From an uncultured Victivallaceae bacterium (GTDB lineage: Bacteria > Verrucomicrobiota > Lentisphaeria > Victivallales > Victivallaceae), in contig CALXOD010000020.1 in assembly GCA_944389925.1 (NCBI GenBank), positions 1 through 58,130 of the forward strand: a stretch of DNA of 58,130 bases. Direction: 5' to 3'. Within the stretch, counting starts at the first letter, position 1, and every line of letters starts with the position of its first letter. Positions 1-7,410 of the stretch are shown here, one piece after another. A program made the translations under genes and the position numbers. Under the pieces are notes generated by a model that was not told the origin of the DNA, searched no databases, and saw nothing but the letters and a program-made list of their open reading frames with translations.

Positions 1-835
1 CCGACAAACAGAAATAGAACTGTCGCTCGTCCGTCGCGGACTGTCCCAGGGCAAACGGGTCCACCGCCTGCGGAAACTCGACATGATCCCCGCAGATCTT
101 CACTCGTTCCATGTTGGCTTCCGCCAAACGGGCCAGATCATCCGGGCGTTCCCGGAGCGTTCCCGCCTGCCGAGCCGCACGCATCGCCGAAAAATCCTCC
201 CGGGAAAAATTTTCCGTCTCTGCCGCCACCGCGGGAGAGACCCCCAGAATAAAACCGGAATCCATCTCCCCTTTGCCGTCCCTCGTATAAGGACGGGCCA
301 GAATCACACTGGAACGCAGACGCCAATATCCTTCCGCCAGTGCCCGTTCCACCGGTATCCGGTGCAATCCCGCAAGCAGCCGGCCGCCCGCCTCATCCCG
401 GATCGTCAGATCGGCGGGATGCACATTGAGACAGGGAAAATCCCCGGTGAGATTAGTCAACGGAACAAAACCGGCAAGAATCCCGAAGTCAATACGATAG
501 GGTTGCAACAACCGTCGCAGCGCCTCCGTCCATTCTTCACGCAGCTCCCGTCCCCGCTCTGTCGCCAATGAAATCGAAGTCAGACCGCCCCGCCGGTAAA
601 ACTCCCGAATATCCAGAGCCACCAGCGGCTTATCATATTCCCGGGCCAGCCGCGCGGCACTGCTGCGGTCAGGAGCATCGGTTACGATTACAGAAATACG
701 GCAGGCTGGATCGGCGGCGGCCCGGAAGCGGGCCAGCAACTTCTCCGCATTGCTGCCGGTTCCGCTCAGAAAAAGCGCAGCACAGGGTTTTCCATTTCCC
801 TCTGCCGGCAGCAGATTCGTCAATTGCACACTCAT
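1..835 (-). CDS. PurN-like formyltransferase family protein (3' end cut by window edge)
   Basis: Translation from the ATG at 835 gives at least 278 residues and runs off the left edge without a stop. The N-terminal part has the glycinamide ribonucleotide formyltransferase signature FLSGTGSN near residues 22-29. NVHPADLT and GEMDSGFIL supply the catalytic Asn, His and Asp of the family. PurN transfers a formyl group from 10-formyltetrahydrofolate in purine synthesis. The protein is already longer than E. coli PurN (about 212 residues), so a related formyltransferase with a C-terminal extension is possible. A GGAAGAG ribosome site lies 4 nt before the ATG. An earlier in-frame ATG at 892 has its Shine-Dalgarno almost touching it and is less likely. 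No purine gene neighbours it here. Confidence 0.8.
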   Translation of the reverse strand, partial: MSVQLTNLLPAEGNGKPCAALFLSGTGSNAEKLLARFRAAADPACRISVIVTDAPDRSSAARLAREYDKPLVALDIREFYRRGGLTSISLATERGRELREEWTEALRRLLQPYRIDFGILAGFVPLTNLTGDFPCLNVHPADLTIRDEAGGRLLAGLHRIPVERALAEGYWRLRSSVILARPYTRDGKGEMDSGFILGVSPAVAAETENFSREDFSAMRAARQAGTLRERPDDLARLAEANMERVKICGDHVEFPQAVDPFALGQSATDERQFYFCLS

Positions 836-974
836 CGTCTCTTCCAGAAATTCACCCGAAACTCTCTTCTCCTCCGGCTGTTGCCCCCACATTCCTCCCC
901 TCACCAAACGTCAGCGCTCCCTCTTGCTAGCAGGGCACCGTCCGATATCAACCGGAACCATACCGGATAATGTG

Positions 975-996
975 CCGCAGGTGCGGATTTTTTTCA
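975..996 (+). terminator. Small GC hairpin with T-run
   Basis: CCGC-AGGT-GCGG (975-986) is followed by A and seven T. It looks like a weak intrinsic terminator, but it sits between two divergent genes, so what it would terminate is unclear. Confidence 0.3.
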
Positions 997-1027
997 AGTC
1001 TCCGACTGGACGGAATCGGGTTTTTGT

Positions 1028-1055
1028 AAAAAAAAACGCGCCTTCGGCGTTTTTT
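1028..1055. terminator. A-run/hairpin/T-run, bidirectional terminator-like
   Basis: An A-run, then the stem AAAACGC/GCGTTTT (1033-1039 with 1047-1053, 7-nt loop) and a T-run. It lies just upstream of the promoter at 1058-1086. It would insulate that promoter from upstream transcription, or mark an unannotated short transcript. Confidence 0.45.
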
Positions 1056-1057
1056 AT

Positions 1058-1086
1058 TTGCGCGCCGCGCAAACCGGTACTATTTT
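1058..1086 (+). promoter_or_regulatory. Promoter of the 1163 gene
   Basis: TTGCGC (1058-1063), 17-bp spacer, TATTTT (1081-1086). It would give a leader of about 70 nt before the ATG at 1163. Confidence 0.45.
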
Positions 1087-1162
1087 ATGGTATGGATGTA
1101 TCGTGGGTCAATCATTCGGGGTGGAGAATCCACCTGAAATTCAACTTTTGCGAGGTACTGTA

Positions 1163-1840
1163 ATGCGTAATCGGTCAATCAAGGTCATGTTGGCGCTGCT
1201 GGGTCTTTTCTGTTTCGTGGCAAGTTTTGCGGCCAGCTGGCCCTCGGTCGGCCCTGCCCGGGACGTAGTGACTCTGGTGGTCTGCTCCAATAACCAGTCT
1301 CCCCGGCTGCTGGCGGAACTGATCCAGGCGGAAAGCAAACAGCCGTATCTGATTTTCCCGGCCCCGCAGGGCGAAGACACCCGGATCTTCTTTGTGCCGT
1401 CCCGCGGTCCGGCCATCGAAATTCCCGAATCCAAACTGGCGGCGTTTGTCCGCTTTCTGTCGCCGCGGCGGATCGTGGTCCTCGGCAACGAATCCTATGT
1501 GCCCCGTAAATATATCAACAAACTGGACCGCAGCATTCCGCTCTTCATCGCCGATTGCGAAGACTGGGAACGGATCGCCGAAGAACTGGCTTATATGTTG
1601 AACATCTCCAGCCTCCGGTCCGATTACAAAAAACTGCGGGACAAAATGCTCTCCGATTCCCGGCTGTATCGCCCGATCAGCAAACCTGCGCCGAAGCAGG
1701 CTCCCGCTCAGGCGGAACCGGTCATTGAAGAGGTTGCTCTGGAAGAAAACACCGTAAAGGAAGAACCGGTCCAGCCTGCGGAAACAACAGCTCCCGCCGA
1801 TGCGGAAAAAGCGGATCAGGCGGCGGAATCCGCCCGGTAA
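1163..1840 (+). CDS. Exported protein of unknown function, Pro/Glu/Ala-rich tail
   Basis: 225 residues. I start at the ATG at 1163 because GAGG lies at 1152-1155 and the next residues form a signal peptide (MRNRS, then a hydrophobic stretch to about residue 24 ending in FAAS). The middle (about residues 30-160) looks like a compact alpha/beta domain with a 'RRIVVLGNESYVPRKYI' segment. The last 55 residues are low-complexity Pro/Ala/Glu, like a linker or disordered periplasmic tail. No family recognised. It is 39 nt upstream of an ABC-2 permease on the same strand and probably co-transcribed with it. Confidence 0.65.
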   Translation: MRNRSIKVMLALLGLFCFVASFAASWPSVGPARDVVTLVVCSNNQSPRLLAELIQAESKQPYLIFPAPQGEDTRIFFVPSRGPAIEIPESKLAAFVRFLSPRRIVVLGNESYVPRKYINKLDRSIPLFIADCEDWERIAEELAYMLNISSLRSDYKKLRDKMLSDSRLYRPISKPAPKQAPAQAEPVIEEVALEENTVKEEPVQPAETTAPADAEKADQAAESAR

Positions 1841-1879
1841 ATCCGACAGCACCAATCATCACGCCGGGGACGGATTGCC

Positions 1880-2839
1880 ATGTTCAATTTCTTCAAAATC
1901 ACCGACAATACCTTCAAGGAATCCATTCGGGAACCGATCTACTTCCTGATGTTGCTCTGTGCGGTGGTGTTGATCGGACACTTTCCGTCCATGGCGCTGT
2001 TCGTCTTCTCGGAACAGCTCAAACTGGTGGTGGACAGTTCCATGGCAACGTCCCTGCTGTTCGGGCTGTTCTGTGCCGTTCTGTGCGCCAGCCATACCGT
2101 TTCCCGCGAAATGCATAACGGAACGGTGTTGCTGCTGCTCTCAAAGCCGGTATACCGCTGGTCCTTTGTACTGGCGAAAATCTGCGGCATCGTACTGGCG
2201 GCCACGTTGTTCACGGTGATCTGCAACCTGGCCTCGTTCGTCTCCGTCTATATTGCAGTGGATCAGTTCCGAATGGATATGGCGGCCTATTTCTCCTTTT
2301 TCGGAGTCATCATCGCCGCCTGCGTGGTCGGCATGGTGGCCAACTTCTGGCGCGGCAGTTCGTTCTCCGCAGTGGCCACCACGGCCCTGGCGGCCTTCAT
2401 GCCACTGTTCGTGATTTACTGTGTCTTTTCGCGGGAAACACCGGCACTGTCCATGCGCGATCTGAGCGCCGCATTGATTCTGATCAATCTGGCGGTAATC
2501 GCCATGTCCACGCTGGCGGTGGTTTTCGCCACCCGGCTGGATGTAGTGGCCAATCTGACGCTTTGTACGCTTTTCTTCTTCCTGGGACTGATCTCCGGTT
2601 ATCTCTTCGGACGGGACACGGGATCGGAAATCATTAACTTCTTCTTCGGCATTCTCTACGCGGTCCTGCCGAACTGGCAATATTTCTGGCTGGCGGACGC
2701 AATTGCCGCCAATCGGACGATTCCTTTGGCATATGTGGCCTGGGCTGCCGGATATGTGGTTTTTTATGTGGCCATCTGCGCCATGTGGGCGATCGCCATC
2801 TTTCAGAACAAGGAAATCGCCGGCGATATTCGCCAGTAA
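1880..2839 (+). CDS. ABC-2 type transporter permease
   Basis: 319 residues with about seven hydrophobic membrane segments. The segment 'SREMHNGTVLLLLSKPVYRW' near residue 75 matches the cytoplasmic loop after the first transmembrane region in ABC-2 permeases of the NosY/CcmB-like class, where similar 'E...GT...LL.kPv.R' motifs occur. Substrate is unknown. The ATPase subunit that should pair with it is not in the window on either side, which is unusual because the pair is normally adjacent. The gene follows the exported protein at 1163-1840 and likely shares its promoter. Confidence 0.75.
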   Translation: MFNFFKITDNTFKESIREPIYFLMLLCAVVLIGHFPSMALFVFSEQLKLVVDSSMATSLLFGLFCAVLCASHTVSREMHNGTVLLLLSKPVYRWSFVLAKICGIVLAATLFTVICNLASFVSVYIAVDQFRMDMAAYFSFFGVIIAACVVGMVANFWRGSSFSAVATTALAAFMPLFVIYCVFSRETPALSMRDLSAALILINLAVIAMSTLAVVFATRLDVVANLTLCTLFFFLGLISGYLFGRDTGSEIINFFFGILYAVLPNWQYFWLADAIAANRTIPLAYVAWAAGYVVFYVAICAMWAIAIFQNKEIAGDIRQ

Positions 2840-2857
2840 CCCATTCACCCTCCCCGG

Positions 2858-4090
2858 TCACGTCATGGCCGGGGCAGCGTGTGTGCCCGCCAGCATACCG
2901 GAACTGAATGCCCACTGCAGGTTGTAGCCGCCGCAGGGACCGTCCAGATCCAGCACTTCTCCGGCAAAGAAAAGTCCCGGCATCAGTCTGCTTTCCAATG
3001 TTTGCGGATTTACCCGGGCCAGAGCGACTCCCCCGCGGGTCACCATTGCCTTACGCCAGCCTTCGGTTGCAACAACATGCAACCGGAGCCGAGTCAATCG
3101 TGCCGCCAGCCGTTCCCGCCCGGCAGCCGGAAATTCCGCCGCAGTCGTCGCCGCATCCTCCCATAATACGGCAGCAATCCGGGCCGGAAAATATCCACTC
3201 AGCAGCCGGCGGACCGTTTTTCTGCCATCCCGCCGCTGCCAGAGTTGAAACTCCTCCTGCCAATCCGCCGCACTCCGTTCCGGATACAGATTGAATTCCA
3301 GCGGAACCTCCGTCCGCTCCGTAAGCAATTCTCCAATCCGCCCCGAGAGATCCAGCACGGCCGGAGCGGAAACCCCATGATGAGTAAACAGCAGTTCGCC
3401 TCGCCCGGTCTGCTGCTTTTCTCCGGGCAGAGCCACACGCACCGCGACATCCGGCAGTGCAATTCCGGTACAAAACCCCGGCCATTCTTCCCGAGTGCGC
3501 AGACCGACCATTGCCGGTACCGGCGTAACGATTTCATGTCCGGCCTGCCGGGCCAGGGCATACCCCAGACTTCCCCCACCCAGTTGCGGATATCCCATGC
3601 CGCCGGTCGCCACAATCACCGCTCCCGCCGCCAGAAAACCGGAATCGGTTTCCACCCCCGCCACGCCTTCCGGCTTCAGACACAGTGCACGTACCGTACA
3701 GTTGGGACACACTGTCACATGTCGCAGGCGGCACTCTTCCAGCAGCGCATCAAGTACGTCCTTTGCCCGACCGGAGCGTGGAAAGCAATGAAACCCGTCC
3801 GGAAATTCCAGCGGAACCCCTCGGTCTTCAAACCACTGCCGCAACGCCGACGGCGGCAGCAACGTCAACGCCGGCAGCATAAAACGCCACTGCCTGCCAA
3901 ACTTCCGCGCCAACTGTTCCGAATCCAGCGCATTGGTCAGATTGCATCGTCCGCCCCCGGTGGCAGATAATTTGACACCAGGCCGTCCCAGACGTTCCAG
4001 CACCGTTACCGGAACGCCGGATGCAGCGGCAGCAGTCGCGGCAAACAGTCCCGCCGGCCCCGCGCCGACCACCAGAAGCGGCATTTTCAT
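2858..4090 (-). CDS. BaiN/HI0933-family FAD-dependent flavoprotein
   Basis: 410 residues from the ATG at 4090, which has GGGAGG about 9 nt upstream; a longer reading frame to 4183 lacks this and adds no conserved sequence. The N-terminus is a dinucleotide-binding fold (VVGAGPAGLFAAT), followed by the family signature LSATGGGRCNLTN and a C-terminal GGVALARVNP...GLFFAGEVLD...GYNLQWAFSSG. These are diagnostic of the HI0933/YhiN/BaiN group of oxidoreductases, whose physiological substrates are mostly unknown. Its promoter is divergent from that of the UbiB-like gene. It ends 19 nt from the convergent permease gene. Confidence 0.9.
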   Translation of the reverse strand: MKMPLLVVGAGPAGLFAATAAAASGVPVTVLERLGRPGVKLSATGGGRCNLTNALDSEQLARKFGRQWRFMLPALTLLPPSALRQWFEDRGVPLEFPDGFHCFPRSGRAKDVLDALLEECRLRHVTVCPNCTVRALCLKPEGVAGVETDSGFLAAGAVIVATGGMGYPQLGGGSLGYALARQAGHEIVTPVPAMVGLRTREEWPGFCTGIALPDVAVRVALPGEKQQTGRGELLFTHHGVSAPAVLDLSGRIGELLTERTEVPLEFNLYPERSAADWQEEFQLWQRRDGRKTVRRLLSGYFPARIAAVLWEDAATTAAEFPAAGRERLAARLTRLRLHVVATEGWRKAMVTRGGVALARVNPQTLESRLMPGLFFAGEVLDLDGPCGGYNLQWAFSSGMLAGTHAAPAMT

Positions 4091-4130
4091 GCAATCATCC
4101 TCCCTTGTTCCAACTGAAAAATTTTCCTCG

Positions 4131-4158
4131 AATATACTCTGCTCCGGCATTTTTTCAA
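4131..4158 (-). promoter_or_regulatory. Promoter of the flavoprotein gene
   Basis: On the minus strand TTGAAA (4158-4153), 16-bp spacer, TATATT (4136-4131). It gives a leader of about 35 nt before the ATG at 4090. Confidence 0.6.
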
Positions 4159-4177
4159 TCCCCGTCGGAGATTCCAT

Positions 4178-4205
4178 TTGCAATCGCCGGGGAACGCCGT
4201 ATATT
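4178..4205 (+). promoter_or_regulatory. Promoter of the UbiB-like gene
   Basis: TTGCAA (4178-4183), 16-bp spacer, TATATT (4200-4205), about 30 nt before the ATG at 4236. It is back to back with the flavoprotein promoter and one of the clearest cases of the TTGCAA -35 seen across the window. Confidence 0.65.
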
Positions 4206-4235
4206 GGAACGGGGAAAACAGATCAGGGGGTTCTC

Positions 4236-5954
4236 ATGTCGCTGTTGCGGAAATTATCACACATCGACCAGTCCTATGCTAATTTCCGGCGTTATCTGGA
4301 AATTATCGATGCCTTGTTCGTATTCGGATTCGGCGACCTGTTCGCCGGAATTCCAGAAGGAATTGATCATACCAAAAGCCGCTGGAATCTGCTGCGCTTT
4401 CAGCGCCGGGGCGCAGCGCTCGCCCGCAGCCGCACCCGTCCGGAACGAGTTCGGATGCTGTTGGAAACACTGGGACCGACCTTCGTCAAACTCGGCCAGA
4501 TCCTCGCTTCGCGTCCCGACATGCTTCCGGCGGAATATGTCCGGGAACTGACCCGGCTGCAAGATAAGGTCCCTGGTTTTGCCTGGGAGGATGCCCGGAA
4601 AATCATTGAATCGGAACTGAAACGACCGATTGAAGAATGTTTTCGCTCGATTGAGCCGGAACCCTTCGCCGCCGCTTCCATCGGACAGGTGCATCATGCC
4701 GTGCTGCCGGATGGTACTGAGGTGGTAGTCAAGGTACAGCGGCCGGGTATCGAACGCAAGATCGCCATCGATCTGGAAATCATGTATCATCTGGCAACCA
4801 GGCTGGAACATACCGACCTGGATCTGGCTCAGGTCAAGCCAACGCGGATCGTCGAAGAATTTTCCCATGTGCTGACCCGGGAACTTAATTATGTGGTGGA
4901 AGCCACGCATGCGCGACGCTTCGCCACCGACATGGCGCATCAGCCGGGCATTTTCGTACCGAAAGTGTATGAAAATCTTTCCTCCACACGGGTGCTGACC
5001 ATGGAGCGGGTCCCCGGATATCCCGCCGATACCGTACTGGAACAACCGGATTTACGGCAGCAGTTCGATCTGAAGCTGCTGGCAAAATATGGTGCGGACG
5101 CCATGATGGCCCAGATTTTTACGCATGGTTTCTTTCACGCGGATCCTCATCCCGGCAATATATTCTTTCTGGAGGGGAATCGTCTGTGTTTCATTGATTT
5201 CGGCATGATGGGCAGGGTCAGTGAACAGGAGCGCGGGGATTTTGTCCGCACCGTCCAGGTCATCCTGCGCAAGGACCACCAGCAGCTGGTCCGTTGCGTT
5301 CTGCGCCTGTCCACTCAAACCGGTGCCCCCCCCAACCTGATGCTGCTGGAGCGAGACCTGGGCGATCTTGTGGAGGAAAACCTCTATCTGCCCCTGGAAA
5401 AGATCAGTCTGGCGCGGATTCTGGAACAGCTGATGCGTACAATCACCTTCCATCGACTCGTCTTACGCCCGGACCTCTATGTGATGTTCAAGGCTCTGAT
5501 CACGATTGAAACCCTTGCCCGCCGCCTGAATCCAGATTTGCAGATCATGGAAATCCTCCAGTCCGCCATGCATCAGGCCCGCTGGCGAATGCTGAGTCTG
5601 AGACGACGCCGGGAAAACCTGACAGAAACATTGACAGACCTGGAAACGCTGGCCAATGAACTGCCCTATACCGCCGAAATCCTGTTAAATAAACTGCAGA
5701 AAGGAGAAATCTCCTTCCGGCTGGAACACCACGGTCTTTTGCCGCTGCGGGAAACGCTCCGGATCGCCTTTAACCGTCTCGCCTACGCCGTGGTGCTGGC
5801 GGCATTGATCATCGGGTCCTCCCTGATTGTACTGGCCAAGGAACCTCCGCTCTGGAGCGGAATCCCGGTCATCGGCATTGTCGGCTTTATCGGATCGGCG
5901 CTGATGGGATTCGGCATGTTGTTCCGAGCGGTGCGCAAGCCGCCTGAACCGTAA
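4236..5954 (+). CDS. ABC1/UbiB/AarF-family atypical kinase
   Basis: 572 residues from ATG 4236 (CAGGGGG just upstream); the frame opens further upstream but only inside the divergent gene. UbiB hallmarks are in order: KLGQILASRPDMLP (the KxGQ motif, residues 85-88), the Ala-rich nucleotide loop AAASIGQVH (145-153), VVVKVQRPG, HADPHPGN and FIDFGMMG (metal-binding), and two C-terminal membrane helices. Family members are ATPases/kinases that assist lipid-soluble quinone or other isoprenoid lipid metabolism at the membrane. No quinone gene is nearby, so its lipid partner here is unknown. Length is normal for UbiB. Confidence 0.9.
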   Translation: MSLLRKLSHIDQSYANFRRYLEIIDALFVFGFGDLFAGIPEGIDHTKSRWNLLRFQRRGAALARSRTRPERVRMLLETLGPTFVKLGQILASRPDMLPAEYVRELTRLQDKVPGFAWEDARKIIESELKRPIEECFRSIEPEPFAAASIGQVHHAVLPDGTEVVVKVQRPGIERKIAIDLEIMYHLATRLEHTDLDLAQVKPTRIVEEFSHVLTRELNYVVEATHARRFATDMAHQPGIFVPKVYENLSSTRVLTMERVPGYPADTVLEQPDLRQQFDLKLLAKYGADAMMAQIFTHGFFHADPHPGNIFFLEGNRLCFIDFGMMGRVSEQERGDFVRTVQVILRKDHQQLVRCVLRLSTQTGAPPNLMLLERDLGDLVEENLYLPLEKISLARILEQLMRTITFHRLVLRPDLYVMFKALITIETLARRLNPDLQIMEILQSAMHQARWRMLSLRRRRENLTETLTDLETLANELPYTAEILLNKLQKGEISFRLEHHGLLPLRETLRIAFNRLAYAVVLAALIIGSSLIVLAKEPPLWSGIPVIGIVGFIGSALMGFGMLFRAVRKPPEP

Positions 5955-6050
5955 AGGCAGCCATCCCCCCCGGAAGAAAGGAATCGGCGAAAAGGAGCGG
6001 ACTTTTCCTGTATTCGCGGCATTTTCGATCCGAGCACCGGAAAACCGGGG

Positions 6051-6079
6051 TTGTAAAAAAGCACAATACGGTGTACTAT
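6051..6079 (+). promoter_or_regulatory. Promoter of the radical SAM-HPr-glycosyltransferase operon
   Basis: TTGTAA (6051-6056), 17-bp spacer, TACTAT (6074-6079), leader of about 45 nt to ATG 6131. Confidence 0.5.
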
Positions 6080-6130
6080 ATGCCCGCGCTGATCCGGTCA
6101 GAGGGATTGGGCGCATGGAGAAAAAAGTTT

Positions 6131-7129
6131 ATGGTGCGAAGTTGTGTGTTCGGTCCGGTAGCCTCCCGGCGACTGGGTGTTTCTCTGGGGGTGGACCTCG
6201 TCCGCCCGAAAACCTGTTCCCTGAACTGTATCTACTGCGAAGCCGGCGCCACCGACCATCTAACCACGGAACGGCGGGAATATGTGCCGACGGAACAGGT
6301 TCTCAGAGAGCTGGATTCCGTACTGAAGGAACGCCCGGAACTCGATTACATTACCTTTTCCGGAGCCGGTGAACCGACGCTCCATGCCGGTATCGGCCGG
6401 GTGGCGCGATTTCTGAAGGAACATTATCCGGAATATCGGATCTGCCTGCTCACCAACGCAGTTTCCCTGAAAGACCCGGTACTGCGTGCCGAAATCGCCG
6501 CCGTGGACCTGGTCGTGCCGTCTCTGGATGCGTCCAATGAAGAGGAGTTCCGCGCCATCAATCGACCTGCGCCCGGGGTCACTTTCGCGGATCTCGTCGC
6601 CGGACTGAAACAGTTCTGCGCCGAAACCCGTGCCAGAGTTTATCTGGAACTTTTCATCGTCCCCGGAATCAATGATTCCGACGATTCCATCGCACGCTTT
6701 GCCCGGATCATCGGTGAATTGCAGGTGGACAAAGTCCAGCTCAATACGCTGGATCGTCCCGGATGCGTCGATTGGATTCGCCCCTCCACCGCCGCCAATA
6801 CCCGGCGATTTATCGCCGCACTGGAGCCGCTGGTCCCCGTGGAAGCCGTGGGCCCGTTCCGTTACAAAAGCGCCCAACTGCGTCTGCCGGCCGTACAAAC
6901 CGAAGCGGACTGCCGGATTCTGGAACTTGCCGCCCGTCGTCCCGTTACAGCGGAAGACCTGCGCATCGCCGTCGGCATGGATGCCGAGACGTTGCGTCAC
7001 CGGCTTGCCGAACTGGTTCATGCCGGGTTGCTGACGTCGGAACGGGAAGAGCGCGGAGAATTTTTCCATACGCCGGAGCAACAGCGCCATAACGATACTC
7101 AGAACCATCTGGAGGAAACACATAGATGA
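6131..7129 (+). CDS. Radical SAM protein, COG0731 type, with C-terminal winged-helix-like tail
   Basis: 332 residues from ATG 6131 (GGAG at 6116-6119); the frame opens at 6071 but conservation starts at VRSCVFGPVASRRLG. The [4Fe-4S] cluster motif is CSLNCIYC (CxxxCxxC, near residue 35), followed by a GAGEPTL SAM-binding loop and a TIM-barrel core including LELFIVPGINDS. This matches the stand-alone 'Fe-S oxidoreductase' group related to the tRNA wybutosine enzyme TYW1; the bacterial function is not established. The last 65 residues look like a winged-helix domain (AEDLRIAVGMDAETLRHRLAEL). It overlaps the HPr gene by ATGA. Confidence 0.85.
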   Translation: MVRSCVFGPVASRRLGVSLGVDLVRPKTCSLNCIYCEAGATDHLTTERREYVPTEQVLRELDSVLKERPELDYITFSGAGEPTLHAGIGRVARFLKEHYPEYRICLLTNAVSLKDPVLRAEIAAVDLVVPSLDASNEEEFRAINRPAPGVTFADLVAGLKQFCAETRARVYLELFIVPGINDSDDSIARFARIIGELQVDKVQLNTLDRPGCVDWIRPSTAANTRRFIAALEPLVPVEAVGPFRYKSAQLRLPAVQTEADCRILELAARRPVTAEDLRIAVGMDAETLRHRLAELVHAGLLTSEREERGEFFHTPEQQRHNDTQNHLEETHR

Positions 7130-7410
7130 AACTCAGAACCGTCACCATTCACAATGAGGCAGGCATCCATTGTCGCCCGTCCGGTGTGATTCTGAATGCG
7201 GTCAAACAGGAATTTCCCTACCATACCTTTACGGTCAAAACGGAAGACGGGCTGGAAACCGAACTGGACAGCATCCTCTCCCTGATCTCTCTCGGACTTG
7301 GCTGCGGCGACCGTGCCGAACTGCGGGTGGAGGGACCGGATGAGGAAAAAGCCATCCAGCGAATCGGCGATCTATTCGAATATGAATTCGATTTTCCACC
7401 GCGTCGCTGA
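7126..7410 (+). CDS. HPr-family phosphocarrier protein
   Basis: 94 residues. The phosphorylation-site motif GIHCRPS places the active histidine at residue 15, as in canonical HPr (usually GIHARPA). A serine at residue 49 in LDSILSLISLG corresponds to the regulatory Ser46 region of Gram-positive HPr. HPr accepts phosphate from enzyme I and passes it to PTS components or regulators. Neither enzyme I nor an EII is in the window, so a regulatory role is possible. It starts inside the stop of the radical SAM gene (ATGA) and its end overlaps the next gene by 29 nt, so the three are translationally linked. Confidence 0.88.
   Translation: MKLRTVTIHNEAGIHCRPSGVILNAVKQEFPYHTFTVKTEDGLETELDSILSLISLGLGCGDRAELRVEGPDEEKAIQRIGDLFEYEFDFPPRR

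Noticed and set aside
83-930. Plus-strand frames at the left edge
   Set aside because: They are antisense to the formyltransferase frame, which carries the SGTGSN and NVHPADLT motifs and simply lacks a stop because it leaves the window.
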